The notes beneath the pieces were generated by a model, which saw only the letters and a list, made by a program, of their open reading frames with translations, did no database searches and was not told the origin of the DNA. From Stromatinia cepivora (taxonomy: Eukaryota > Ascomycota > Leotiomycetes > Helotiales > Sclerotiniaceae): a DNA stretch of 64,000 nucleotides. Below, in pieces: positions 37,112-48,886 of this stretch. A program made the position numbers and the translations under genes. Positions within the stretch are counted from its first letter, which is position 1, and each line of letters starts with the position of its first letter. The stretch lies in NCBI GenBank assembly GCA_014898415.1, contig RCTD01000005.1, positions 2,418,001 through 2,482,000 on the forward strand, written 5' to 3'.

Positions 37112-37464
37112 CGTGGATTGGTTTGAAGGTCAAGATTCAAGAACTACATATATATGCCATGAACTATGCTTCCAGATGTGAACTGATAACGCTATTAGCT
37201 GTGGGAATTAGTATTGCTTAGCAACCAGTGTAAATAACTGATTGAGGAATGATTGAACCCTCGAGATTTTACTCGAATCTGGTGGAATTATTCCAAGATG
37301 CCTAGCTAGCCTAGTCATCCACAAAATTTACTTAAAATCTGTGCCTTTATACCTCTCCAAGCCCCTCCCACGTGTTTCTGTGATCTCACTTTTTTTTACG
37401 CCCGATAGCCATCGTACCGTTCACTTGCATACCTTTCAGGTCCCCATCTTTCTCACTGAGGATG

Positions 37465-37473
37465 TATATAAAA
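37465..37473 (+). promoter_or_regulatory. TATA-box candidate
   Basis: TATATAAAA in a GATG-TATA context. The next ATG (37575) opens only a nine-codon frame. Confidence 0.3.
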
Positions 37474-38546
37474 GACGTAAAGTCCAAAGATTATTTCATT
37501 GAACTCGATCAGACTTACCATAAGACAGCGACAAAGGAGCCTTGAACTGCGACAGATAAGTTTCCTTCTTAGTTATGCATGACGGGCCGCATTTTCTCAT
37601 CTAAAGGCTGTTTATGCTCTATTATCTCAGTCCTTGCTATCAAAAGAAATAATAAAGGTACCGCTTGATAATCCGGTGACAACAAGAGAAATTTTATGGC
37701 ACTTTCTCATTACTACTAAGGGTAGTGATCAAGCCCTCAGATTTTCCTCTTCTGGACGATCGAATTACTACCCTGACTTCAACATCACTGAAGCCTAGAA
37801 AACCAAACTCTTCAACCCTTACTCAAAAAATCAATCAATCTTGTACTTACATACAAGACAAAAGCGTTCATTTAGAGAAACTTCTATACGACTGACCTGG
37901 AATAACTAGTGTTGTAAGGTGGGGTTTCTCCCCCCCTCGCATATGATCTATAGCTAGCTATATAAAGCTTACTAGAGAAATCTGGTTGCACTGTACCATG
38001 ACAATAGGCTAACCAAGACAAGGTTTAGGAATCTGAGCGTGTAATTCGTCCTTTTGATTCCGTCGTCTTGAGCTTCATACTCGAAGCTCGTCATTGAGGG
38101 GCGCGATATCTTATTACCTGTTTCTATATATATTGAGAAAATAACAGCAATAGCCACCTCATCTTAAGTTTGGTAGGAAAGGAAATTGATAGTGATATGG
38201 AAATCACAAAATATCACTTGCTTAGATTCCTCTAGAGACCGTCCACCTGGCTTTAACGAAGACAAAATCCAAGTGAAGCAGAGCAACCACTCCCTAGTAA
38301 GCAAAGCCTCGGAGTATCTTGATCTTGCACGCGCAATTAAAATACCTCTGTGGACGGGCTTTTATAAAGAATTAGTTGACAATGTAGCATCACTTCTAAG
38401 TGGGTCTGTCTTATTGATCAAATGTTGGAGAGGGTGGTTAGGAGTAGATATCCAGTGAGCTATGCTGTATACATCAACGCACTTCCTAGCCATTGGATTA
38501 TATAATCTAGACTTCTGTGCAGCCTTCCAATATCCTCGCTAGTAGT

Positions 38547-38555
38547 TATATAAAA
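38547..38555 (+). promoter_or_regulatory. TATA-box candidate
   Basis: TATATAAAA. 200 bases downstream, CCACC-ATG-AAA at 38747 opens a nine-codon frame (MKNDSDISP). Confidence 0.3.
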
Positions 38556-39097
38556 TCTGACAAAGTGGCTGATTGTATCGCAAAGTACCGACGGAGTTCG
38601 TTTCAAAAATCTTACTCAGGGGAGACTTGGTGAACGATCAGATTGCCTTTATTCCGTAATATGTAGAATCAACTGGGCCCAGGTCTCTTCGTATTCAAGG
38701 AATAGTAATCTTACGTCAATTTAATGTCTTTGTTTTTTATGCCACCATGAAAAATGATAGTGATATTTCCCCCTGATTAAGCGACAATAAAGGAGAAAAT
38801 AAACAATGGTGAAGATAATGCTATCATTCGATACCTCCAGCCATTTACGTCCAACTTTTAAGTTTCAAGCGGATAGATATGACGATAAGTTACGCAGACT
38901 TAAAAATGAACCAGGGTATTAACTTCCCTGATGTTCAGAATCGGCTCGAACTAATAAATTTTTACACCGGACTAACACTCCACGTTGGACTATTATATAG
39001 ACTATAGGTTAGAAGCGCCGGAAAGATGTATGCAACGAGGTAACATTCACAACATTTCCGTCCCCACTCCGTTGATACTTTCTTCTACAAGAGCATC

Positions 39098-39105
39098 TAT
39101 ATAAA
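39098..39105 (+). promoter_or_regulatory. TATA-box candidate, unit A
   Basis: TCTATATAAATCCCC. The same core recurs at 39766 and 40333. The ATG-AAA frame at 39331 is 233 bases downstream, after a C/T- and A-rich leader like a fungal 5' UTR. Confidence 0.4.
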
Positions 39106-39330
39106 TCCCCCCTAATTCATTAAACTATAAGACATAATAAGAACACCCAGGACACGAACACCCGTCCATGACTACTGCGTCCAACGCGCAACCGCTTCTT
39201 TATACCTAGCCACTTGGGCTTTTTATCTTGACTTATAAACTCCGATAATCTCATCTCCTCTCTTCCATCATCGTAAAAACCAACAGCAACGTCCCTCCTT
39301 TCTACTAAACAATAACAAAAAGAGAAAATA

Positions 39331-39588
39331 ATGAAAATAAAACTTCTATCACCTGAAGCTTCAATTGTAAAAAAATTAAAAGCATTAAGCTGGCTCTTGT
39401 ATCAGCATTTACTCAAATATACACTCGAGTATTCTAGAACAGAGAGCTTGAACTCCGTTCCTCGAATTGAAGTGTGGGGTTTTCATGTATATTTGTATGT
39501 CCCGTTTGAGATTCACGACTTTAGTTACTTAAATAAAGGGATTGGGATTTGGGAAAAGGTAAGAGGCAAGATAAGATGTAGATATTGA
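39331..39588 (+). CDS. small hypothetical protein, 85 residues
   Basis: Begins MKIKLLSPEASIVKK after an A-rich AAAATA-ATG context and lies downstream of TATA unit A. No domain or signal peptide is recognised. A GTAAGA at 39558, within codons, could be a splice donor, so the frame may be only a first exon. The start resembles the broken frame at 40521 (MKRKILAPRL then stop). Kept at low confidence because length alone does not exceed chance in this DNA. Confidence 0.25.
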   Translation: MKIKLLSPEASIVKKLKALSWLLYQHLLKYTLEYSRTESLNSVPRIEVWGFHVYLYVPFEIHDFSYLNKGIGIWEKVRGKIRCRY

Positions 39589-39765
39589 GGAAGCGGAAGG
39601 GTCCGTGAGAAGCGGGGCTAAATGCTGCGAGGACTGTATGAAATCAATGAGGGCGATGATCATGAATTCATATAGATCCGGGGCGTATGACTCAGCGGCC
39701 CTCAATTCCGCCCCGGTGCTCTAAAATCCTCAGTTCTTTAACAATCTTTGATCTTGTGAAGTATC

Positions 39766-39773
39766 TATATAAA
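39766..39773 (+). promoter_or_regulatory. TATA-box candidate, unit B
   Basis: TATCTATATAAACCTC. The ATG-AAA frame at 39920 is 147 bases from the last T-A box base. Confidence 0.4.
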
Positions 39774-39919
39774 CCTCGTCATGTAAATCACTCCTACCAT
39801 GAGACTAATAACTTTCCGTGAAAATGACATTGTCATAGGAACCTCGATGTGCATCCAAGTGATACTACAAATATCCATAATTTGTTTCAACCTAGACCTC
39901 TGTCTCGCTTTCGTGATCA

Positions 39920-40072
39920 ATGAAATACAATACTATCCCTTCCTTTCTCACTACTGAAAAGAATACTCTATCCCCTCAAAGCAAATTGGCGATAAAGAGG
40001 AGGAATCGGCAACGCTCATGTATTGTAATAAAATCGGGCCCGGCCTTCCTCTGCAACATCCTTATTCAATAA
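39920..40072 (+). CDS. small hypothetical frame, 50 residues
   Basis: MKYNTIPSFLTTEKN... with a basic middle (IKRRNRQR). It follows TATA unit B, and nothing else supports it. Confidence 0.15.
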   Translation: MKYNTIPSFLTTEKNTLSPQSKLAIKRRNRQRSCIVIKSGPAFLCNILIQ

Positions 40073-40332
40073 ACTCCCTCAGACAAGAAATTATCTGCCA
40101 TTTTTACTTTGAGAAGATATCTAGATATCGAAGGTTGTTATGTCTTTAGACCAAAAGATTTTGAGGGAGTATACTCAAGTTCAAAAATCAAATTAGCGGT
40201 GCTTAAAAATAGAAGGGGAGAAGAAAGGGGGTGATAGGTGAGTGATTGATTTGATATACTACATCTCGTTGTTCTCCCCTCGGTAGTTCCTCATCTTCTC
40301 TCAGATATAACACCTTTTACTCTTCTAATATC

Positions 40333-40340
40333 TATATAAA
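40333..40340 (+). promoter_or_regulatory. TATA-box candidate, unit C
   Basis: TATCTATATAAACCCC. CTACC-ATG-AAG at 40521 opens a frame of ten codons that stops at once. Confidence 0.4.
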
Positions 40341-41308
40341 CCCCACTATATCCATCAACAAACTTCAAGACAACGGAGCAGAGGTAGCTTTAAATTAAGG
40401 AGTCTTGAGTTGATATTTCCGATCCATCAAATCAGCATTCAACTCAAATATAAACAAGCTTTCTATTTTATCTTATCCATATCCATCAATAACTCATTAT
40501 TAATTATTATTTTTGCTACCATGAAGAGAAAAATATTAGCACCTCGCTTATAATTATAGAACAGCAGAGAGAGACTTATAACAACAACACTCAGAAACTA
40601 ATATCCGTCTCAGATAACGATTTCCTCTCGGAGAGGAAGTAATCCAACCTAAATTGAAAATTAAGAAACAAAATATAACCTGTTCTCCCCCTCTTTTCTT
40701 CTGGGAATCAGTGGCTCCTTGTTGTCCCACGCTCTCTCTTCTATATTAATGATATAAAAAAGAAAAAAAAAGGAGTTTGAGTGAAATATTGAAGCAGGTT
40801 TATATATCACAGACTCCAGCTAGAACCAAACTCAAATCAGACTATAGTATTTGATATACAAGGAGATGAAGCATTAATCTCAATTTCAATTAATTGATTA
40901 AATATCTGGTTTATCTGAAGATACGAGATAATATCATCTCCACCCCTGTTTGTACTTGGTGAATTATGCCGGGAGATGGTTTGGATGGTGGAAATGAGAT
41001 GTGTGTGTTAATCCGATGCTGGGGTGAGGAGAGTGAAGGAATGGTTGTGAGGAGGAAGGAAGGGAGGGAGATGGAAATTGTGGTTATTTATGTTGGTGGT
41101 TTGGTATTTGTAAATGGATGTCTCTACTCTTCATGCTTAATCGGTCTTGACGTTGAGTAGGTGATTGAAATGGAGTAATTCATCGATCTTAGACTTCACG
41201 TGGATTTATTTTCTCGCCTTATAACCCCTTTCACCCTTCCCCGTATCCTCCTCCTACCACCTAACTAACCTCAACCCCCTTTAACCCCTTCTTCCCTCTC
41301 ACATAACA

Positions 41309-43448
41309 TCATACCCCCATCTTATAAAACTCCGGCGCATACTCCACCAACCAGCCCTTCTCAATCCTACTCAAATCCCTAATATAAACCTTTCCCCCTA
41401 GCTCTACCACCTCACTAAAAACAACCCATTCACACTTCCGATTAAACATCAAACTACTCGGATGAGCATGTAATATCGTTCCTCCTCCTACATTTCTAAA
41501 TGTACCATCTGGTTGCATTTTCGCTGCGTGTGCGAAATATCCCGTTGTTAAGCACCTGCGGATTTGTTCACTTTTGTCTGGTCCGCCTATTGTGAGCATG
41601 TTTGGGTTTGAAGAGGAAGAGAGGGTTTCGTCGATTGAGATGCCGAATCGTTCGAGATAGCGTTTTAGTTGGGATCGGATACTCATTGCTTTTGATAGGG
41701 CTTTGAAGTTTAGATAGTTATCGTGGCAAAATCGAGGTTGTTTTTTGCCTTTGGTGATAAATGATTGATAGATATTAAGTAGGGTAATATGATCCCCTTC
41801 CTCGGCCGCAAATTTCCGTTTAGCAGTTTCCATGGCTTTTTTATCACCGTAATCATCGTAAAAGATATTTCCTCCTACAGATGTCATGGCGGCAATTGTG
41901 AGAATTTCGGAAAGACAATTGAAGGAACTGGCTGATAACAAGGTTTTGGCCATCATGGGTTCGACTGCTAATTCAGCCATACGTGTTCCGAGAGGTTTGG
42001 TAAGTTTGGCGTAACTGTCGAGGGCGCCGAGGGAATAGAGAAGTTCGAGGGCACGGATTATTAGTTCAGCTGGTGGAGAAGTAAGGAATGGGAAGCGGAC
42101 TATATTGTCGATGCCTAGGGCTTTTAGTTGGAGGATTATGGGTGCGAGATTTGATCGTTGAATTTCAGGAACGCTTGCTTCTTCAAGGGCTTGGAAATTT
42201 GCTTCTGTATAGAGACGAAAACATTTTCCGGGTTTAGTACGACCTGCTCGACCAGATCTTTGGGTTGCCGATGCTTTAGAGATTGGAGTTGCTGTTAAGG
42301 TTTCGATGCCAGTGATTGGATTATAAGCTCGGAGTTTTACAAAACCACAATCGACTACATAGATGATACCATCAATTGTGACGGAAGCCTCTGCAATATT
42401 TGTAGAAAATATAACCTTTCTAGTATTTTCTTGAGCTGGTTCAAAAACAAACATTTGTTGTTCAGTTGAAAGTCCAGCATAAAGAGGAAGTGGCATAAGA
42501 GCTTGTGATCTTGGATGTAAACTTGCTGCACGTTCTGATATTGCTTGTACAGCTTTATCTATTTGTTCTCTTCCAGCTAAGAAAACTAGAATATCTCCAT
42601 CTGGTTCTTTTGTATGGATATCAAATACTGTATCAATAGCTTTTTCCAGATAATCTTCAGCTGGATTTTGTAGGTAAAGAATATCAACAGGATACATTCT
42701 ACCTTCCAAACTAATGATTTGTCCAACTTTCCCATCATTTTTGGGACTACTTGTTGAACCGCTACCTTGAGCGATTAAATCATCAAGAGTCATCGCATCA
42801 ACTTTAGGTTTCGCTTCCACATCTGTATCATTTGAAAAGAAATTCAGAAAATCTTCAGCTTGAAGAGTAGCACTACTGATAATGATTCTTAAATCATTTG
42901 GACGTTTCTTCAAAATCTTTTTAAGAACCCCAAGAAGAATATCAGTACTCAAAGAACGTTCATGAGCTTCATCAACCATAATGACGGAATACCGTGATAA
43001 TAAAGGATCGACTAAAGCTTCTCGCAAAAGAAGTCCATCGGTCAAGAATTTTATCTTGGTAGCTGCTGATGTGACATCTTCGAATCGAATTGAATATCCA
43101 ACTTCTTTACCTACTTCACACCCGACTTCTTCTGCAACTCTGATTGCTACAGTAGTTGCAGCTACTCGACGAGGCTTTTGAGTATGTATTAGCCAATGCA
43201 TATTTAAGAACTGATAGGGATTATACCTGAGTAACAGCAATTTGTTTCCCATTTGCACACCATCCTGCTTGTTCAAGAAATTGAGGTATTTGAGTTGTTT
43301 TTCCCGAACCTGTATGTCCAATTACAATAGTAACAGGATAAGTCTCGATGAGATAAAGGAGACTTTCTCGATGTTGAGCTATTGGTAGTAAAGAAGAAGG
43401 TTTGTGAAGAGCAGGAATAAAATTGGATGATAAATCAAAGTCGGCCAT
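41309..43448 (-). CDS. DEAH-box RNA helicase, DHX35 type
   Basis: ATP-dependent RNA helicase; human DHX35 is found with the spliceosome. Two exons, complement of 41309-43174 and 43227-43448, 695 residues (human DHX35 is about 700). The 52-nt intron has GTATAA, GCTAATAC and AAAAG, and joins AVTQ to PRRVAA. Motifs: Walker [10 protein letters not shown] at 44-52, PRRVAA (Ia) at 75, DEAH at 142-145, SAT (III) soon after, FLAGREQID (IV), [12 protein letters not shown] (V) and [12 protein letters not shown] (VI). Helicase-associated winged-helix/ratchet and OB-fold regions follow. The WVVFSEVV and [21 protein letters not shown] end is typical of the class. A Ser/Asp-rich insert (about residues 185-205) precedes the second RecA domain. 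The gene looks intact. Confidence 0.95.
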
Positions 43449-43857
43449 AATTCATATGCCTGTGTTGTCTTTCATCGACATCATAAATAGGTGGATAATT
43501 TCATTCTCGGAAGTAGATGCGGTACAAGGAGGAGGATAACGAGAAGGAGATGCTTGGAGAATACGCGTAGATTCGTAGTCACGAGATTTTTTTTGGTAGA
43601 GGCCAGGCCAAAGGCGGTGAGCTTTTTGTGTTGTTGAATTGATGCCTCGTTTGCCTAAATTGAAACAAGGCGACTAATTTCGAAATTAGCATCATCGACG
43701 ATCCGCCATCAGCCAAAAAAAAGGACTCGGCACGACATCCCCTTCTTTTAAGGATTCGTTCCACTGAAAAAGGACGCTGTGGAACAATTTATTTCCACTA
43801 ACGTTACTGATGGCTTACGGCACTTTCGAGTCCGTTGAGTTATCTTTAGTTTTATTA

Positions 43858-43910
43858 ATGATTGATGATTGATGATTGATGATTGATGATTGATGATTGA
43901 TGATTGATTG
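43858..43910. repeat. ATTGATG heptamer microsatellite
   Basis: Six exact ATTGATG units plus partial copies at both ends. Confidence 0.95.
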
Positions 43911-45363
43911 ACTTCCCTACCAAGCGGCCCCTACTGAAATATCTTCTCGAGTCTCAATTCTTTTATTTCTCTCGATGGTCAATTCTCTCATCTAAATCAT
44001 TCATATTTTACTACTCATCGAATATAGTTAAGTACTTAGCAAAATGTTTAATTCGATCAATATATTTCAGGATCATTCTCTTATTAGGATTATTTAATCT
44101 CGCTATCAAACTATCAACCATGGAAGAAACAAACCAATGAACCACTTCTCCCCCAAGCCTTGTTCAGTAAGCCCATGCCCATGCAGATCATATTATTCTT
44201 GTGGTCCACCAGGTATTCTCAATTGGTCTTTTCGTGCCGTTGTGGATCCTTTTTATCGGTCTGGCTTGTGGGAAAAGAGTTCTGGAGTTCGACCTTTGTG
44301 ATTTTAAAGGGAAGGGAGCGAAGTCAATTGGATACGCCAATCGTGATAGGATTTGATGGATCGCGATGTAGAAAGTATATCATGGTGAAAGTACGGAGTA
44401 TACGGAGTATATTGTATTATGAGATACCTTCGCAAGTCTTATTTCAACGGTGGAGAGCAGAAGTACGAAGTACGAGATACAAAGTACAGAGGAGGATTTG
44501 TCATTTTGTCAGCGAGGAGAAATGATTGAATCTACGGAGTACATAACGGTAGAGTACCACGAATACAGCACGAGGTTCATTACCACAACTTTCGGGGCAC
44601 TGCATTTTATATTACATTTATACCTTGAGATGATGCTGTTGAGGGATGAAAAGAGTAAGAGATCATGTAAAGATCATGTAAGATTCCTCAAGGTTTTGAC
44701 TTCAAACATGTCCAGAAGTTCAAGAGGAGTGTTTTGAAATATTTTAAGAATCCTTAGGATTTTATGTTACGAGAATGAAGAGAATAGCAACAACTATTGA
44801 AAGATGATTGCGCCTCTTTCTTTTGATGGGGTATTTATTGATGTTTCTCGTTTTTTTGTTTTTTTTTTCTCTTGATATAATTCAATCATATGGGTTTTCA
44901 GACAGGAAATAAAAGAGAGGCGTGTCAGAAGATATGTTACAAGTACTAGCTATGTATGAGAGATGTTGTATCACACATACATACGTACGAATGGTACAGT
45001 ACCAATATTAAAATGCAGACTATACAGATTGTATGTACAGTAATGTAGATAGGTCAGCAGCAACAACTTCAATTAGCTACTCAAATATCCGAGGAGAAGA
45101 GAGCAACAGTAACATTTAATTCTTTTTTCACTGTCTCGACCCTCTCTCTAAATGTTGGTGCTACGTAACTTCACAAAATAGCATCTCCTCGAGCGAAATT
45201 AAATGGTTGCGTACCCTGTGTGTCCAATGTCTAAGCTTCAACTAAGACATTGGATTGAAATCGGGGATATTCCACAATTCTATTGATAGAAAGAATGATT
45301 AGAATGGTTATGATTTTGGTAGCGGTGGTTTAGATAATTTAGGACCCAAGGTACGTGGGTAGT

Positions 45364-45459
45364 ATTAAATAATTAAATAATTAAATAATTAAATAATTAA
45401 ATAATTAAATAATTAAATAATTAAATAATTAAATAATTAAATAATTAAATAATTAAATA
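45364..45459. repeat. ATTAAATA octamer microsatellite, 12 copies
   Basis: Twelve exact 8-bp units without interruption. Confidence 0.95.
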
Positions 45460-45871
45460 ATTTAATAAATAGGAGTAAAGTATTGGAGTTACTACTACCT
45501 ATCTACTAGGTGATTGAAGATAATATAAGATGAATTATTGAGGGGAATACATGAGAGAGAGTGAAGATGTATTTCGTAGCTAGAAGTAGATGGAAATTAA
45601 TGAAGGAAACATTCAAATATCTATCCATATTATGTCTTCATTAATTTAATCTCTCCACAAATCCTGAAATTATGCATCATTCACAACCAATTATCTATCA
45701 AGTTCATCCAATCTTCATCTGATCATCCTCGTGGATACCCTAGTACATTTTCAGTTAAACCACCAGAAAGAAAGTTGACCAGGTTTTGGATCTTTTACCC
45801 CTGGCATTAAACTACTTTAAGTATAGTCATAAATTAACCCCAGCTCATCTCTTTAATTCTGGCCCATTTGC

Positions 45872-45912
45872 CAGTCAATCCAATCAATCCAATCAATCCA
45901 ATCAATCCAATC
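45872..45912. repeat. AATCCAATC nonamer repeat
   Basis: About four and a half head-to-tail copies in the leader region of the gene at 46592. Confidence 0.9.
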
Positions 45913-46010
45913 TTTCTATCACCGTTTCATCTCTTTGCTTGTCACTATCCTCCTCTCTTCTTCCTCTCCTTCTCCTCTTATCTCTTTCGTTTCTTTTACC
46001 TCTACCTCTA

Positions 46011-46071
46011 CCTTCACCTTCACCTTCACTCCCTTCACCTTCACTTCCTTCACCTTCACTCCCTTCACCTT
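46011..46071. repeat. pyrimidine minisatellite (CACCTT/CACTCC)
   Basis: Interspersed caccttcac, cacttcctt and cactccctt units, a pure C/T/A tract with about 18-24 bp higher-order periodicity. Confidence 0.85.
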
Positions 46072-46583
46072 CTAAGCCTCGTCCTTTTCAAACATTACGA
46101 ACTTCTTGGACATTTAACTTTGCTTGTTCGCAGGCCTCACATTCCTTTTAAAAACACACCCTATTCACTCATTGTTTGCCCTCATTATCCCCATTCATTA
46201 ATCCGACCATAGTCACTCTTTCGAGGAAAAGCAACAACAAGATCAAAAATAATCTCAACCTCAATTTATTCCCCTCAACTTCAATCACTCTTCAACCTTC
46301 AATACTTATCTAATTTTTGATGTCAACCGTTTCGATTGTTTCATATTGACTCTCATATATCAAAAGGGGTGTAAAAAGCTAATTCAACAATCGATCTCGA
46401 ATTTCCAATTTCCTTCCTTACGACCAATCAACCTCTAATCGCAACTTCCTTCCACGAACAAGAACAAGAACAAGATCTTCAACGACGACACCAATTCAAA
46501 CAAACTTTGTTTATAATTTCTTAATCAATCGCACATTTCATACAACTCCTACAAACTCGGTCAATTCGGCAGCAGGGTTGCCT

Positions 46584-46613
46584 ATGCCAATATGGAGGGC
46601 CATCAAAGATTAG
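46584..46613 (+). promoter_or_regulatory. upstream ORF overlapping the start codon
   Basis: ATG 46584 opens a nine-codon frame (MPIWRAIKD) ending at 46613. It overlaps the main ATG at 46592 in another frame. The first ATG has C at -3 and C at +4 (weak); the main ATG has A at -3 and G at +4 (strong). Leaky scanning could set translation of the main ORF. Confidence 0.5.
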
Positions 46614-48886
46614 CAAATATTGTTAGATTGGCACGTCGTGTACCATTAGGAGAGGCGGCTGCAGAAGATATTGATAACATTGCATCGATATTGAAAATGC
46701 CGGTACCGGATCGAGTTATTATTGCTAGAAGTTCTACAGCATCTCCTTCATCTTCAACTACTTGTGCTCCAGACAACAATTCCGCTGCTTGTGAAAAGCC
46801 AATTGGCCCTTCGGCCTATACTTTGCCCGTCATTCTAGGTATCGTGTAAGTTCACTTTATCTACTATACTGGTGGGTATCGGTCAGATTCTAATCATTAA
46901 TCTTGATAGTATTCCTGTCGCTGGCGCCATTATTCTATTTACAATTCTACAACGAAGATATATGAAGAAGGCTAGGGAAGAAGATGCAAATGATCCAACC
47001 AAAAACATGGACTTTGGTATGGGCAGAATTTCGAGAACTGCTGGTGGAGAATCAAGCATCACAAACTTCGATGATGAAAAAGGAGGTGCTGTAACAACAC
47101 GACAAATGTCCTTGGATTTGGGAGGTAAAAGTCCATACTTACTACCACCGGAACTACAAGATTCTAGGGAAAGCCTTCATTCACTCTCCAAAACAATCCA
47201 TCAAAACGAAGATCCTTATCGACCAGTACATGAAGCTGTCGGAGCTGCTTCTATCCGCTCCAAACAAGGTCAAAATGGATCTTCCATCATGTCTGGGTCA
47301 ACCGTTGCTCCTTCCGGAATGAACGATGCTGGTTCACCAGATGGACAAGGACTCCTATCGAATGCTGCTGCAATGTCACGAACAACTCCACCTACTGCTG
47401 GCCCCAACCCACCACCAAGATCAAACTCTATTCCACCTGCAAAGATGCCAGAGGAACCAAGACAAGCTACATCTCCAAAACAAAATGCTGACAGGAAAGG
47501 TCCACCAGGTAATCCACGTCCCCACAATGGTTTTTCTTCTACTATGCCCATTCCAATGTCTTTTCTGGAACGGGAATCTTATGCCGGAAATCAATATGCT
47601 GCGATCAGAGATAGTAACAATTACCTAGGCTCTTTAATCATTTCTGATACATCCGCTGCTGCTCCAACTGGTCCCCCTGAACCAAAGCCAACCACAACTC
47701 GCAAGGCACCTCCTCCAGCAATCAACACCTTACCACCTACAGATTCAAAACCTGTTCAACCAGAGCAACCAAGACCACGACACTCCGAAATCAGTGATTA
47801 TGGTGATGGAATTGAGGTTACACCACCATCCCCCGTCCGTGTAATGAACAATAACAAGGCAAACCGATACTCTATGGATGTCCCACCGGAAGAATTTGCC
47901 CAAGCTGGTTTGGGAGCTCCTGGATTTGATCCTAAGAGACTTTCCATGGGTTTCCGACCATTGCCTCCTGATGCTCCAGCTGATGCTACCGAAGATCCTG
48001 AAACTCGTGCCAACAGAATTCGATCATTCTATAAGGAATATTTTGATGACTCAAAACCAGCACCACAGGGTCAATACATTGAGGATTACAACGCGCACTA
48101 TCCTGGTCCAGGTGATTCTACTTACTTCGATCCTGCTACTAACAGCTTCGTCTTACCATACGCTGAACCTATTGCCCGTCGTGCTATGACACCACCCCCA
48201 CGTGCACCAAGATTCCAAGGAGCGCCACCACGTTCAATGCATGGCTCAATGGGTGGTTCTTCAATTCGTGGACCTCCTAGAATGCCATTCAATGAAGGAC
48301 CGAGAGCATCTTCATCCGCGTCTCAACGTGGTCCTCTGCCATCTCCAAGAAAGAACTTACCTCCTCCTGAACCACTTACCTCTTTACCTACTCCTTCCAA
48401 GCTCAAGGATGATTCATTTGCTTTACTCAATACACTCGACTTCGCACCAGAATTAAATATTCGTGAGCGTGTTGCTGGTCGATCTGAAAGTCCTTTCGGT
48501 GAAAGAAGGCCATATTCACCAGCAGTTCCAGCATTTGCACCCATTGTTGGAGCATATGATGAACTTGCTGCAATGCCAAGCCCGTAAGTTCTTTTTTAGT
48601 TCGAGTAAGAAGGTTGGGAACTAATTTTTGGTACAGTCACATGTTCAGAAAATCTGGTACATTCACATCCCTTGATTTCGCTCCACCAAGAAGATTCAGG
48701 GATCCAGAAGCTATGAGTGATGCTGGTAGTATCCGAAGTAATAAGAGTGGAATCTCATCAGTTCAAGCAAATGCTATTCGTAATGGAGCATATCGTATCA
48801 GTAAAATTCCTCAAGATATCGTCTTTACAAAGGATGATATGGCTACGACATTGAAACCTGAATGGGGTATGCGTCAAGGCATGTGA
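46592..48886 (+). CDS. single-pass membrane protein with long proline-rich cytosolic tail
   Basis: Exons 46592-46845, 46910-48583 and 48637-48886, about 725 residues. Introns are 64 and 53 nt (GTAAGT to GATAG, GTAAGT to TACAG). A short N-terminal helix-rich region (about 1-40) precedes a Ser/Thr stretch with three Cys. One strong membrane segment follows at about 77-100 (LPVILGIVIPVAGAIILFTIL), formed across intron 1, with a basic stop-transfer QRRYMKK. The remaining roughly 620 residues are Pro/Ser/Gln-rich and probably disordered, with many PPP and PxxP motifs. The C-terminal exon is well ordered (FRKSGTFTSLDFAPPRRF, YRISKIPQDIVFTKDDM). The layout suggests a plasma-membrane or ER anchor for SH3-type partners, but I do not recognise the family. 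An overlapping uORF sits at its start. Confidence 0.85.

Larger units (their letters stand above)
36409..41308. other. gene desert, right part, with serial TATA units
   Basis: 4.9 kb without a convincing protein gene but with a string of TATA-box-like elements (37465, 38547, 39098, 39766, 40333), listed separately. Short frames follow some of them. The right end is the 3' flank of the minus-strand helicase gene. Confidence 0.55.
43449..46591. other. divergent spacer with microsatellites and a long pyrimidine-rich leader
   Basis: 3.1 kb. The left end is the helicase promoter. 44390-44570 has repeats of tacggagta / gtacgaagtac type. The right 800 bases are C/T-rich and probably form the promoter and 5' UTR of the gene at 46592. 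Open frames at 45786-46212 are products of low-complexity pyrimidine repeats (Ser/Pro/Leu/His runs) and I do not call them genes. Confidence 0.6.

Noticed and set aside
27542..41308. LTR retrotransposon or retroelement remnants as the cause of the desert
   Set aside because: No long direct repeats, primer-binding site, or reverse transcriptase/integrase traces seen on either strand.
45786..46212. Open frames of Ser/Pro/Leu/His runs upstream of the membrane-protein gene
   Set aside because: They are translations of pyrimidine microsatellites in what is probably a promoter and 5' UTR.
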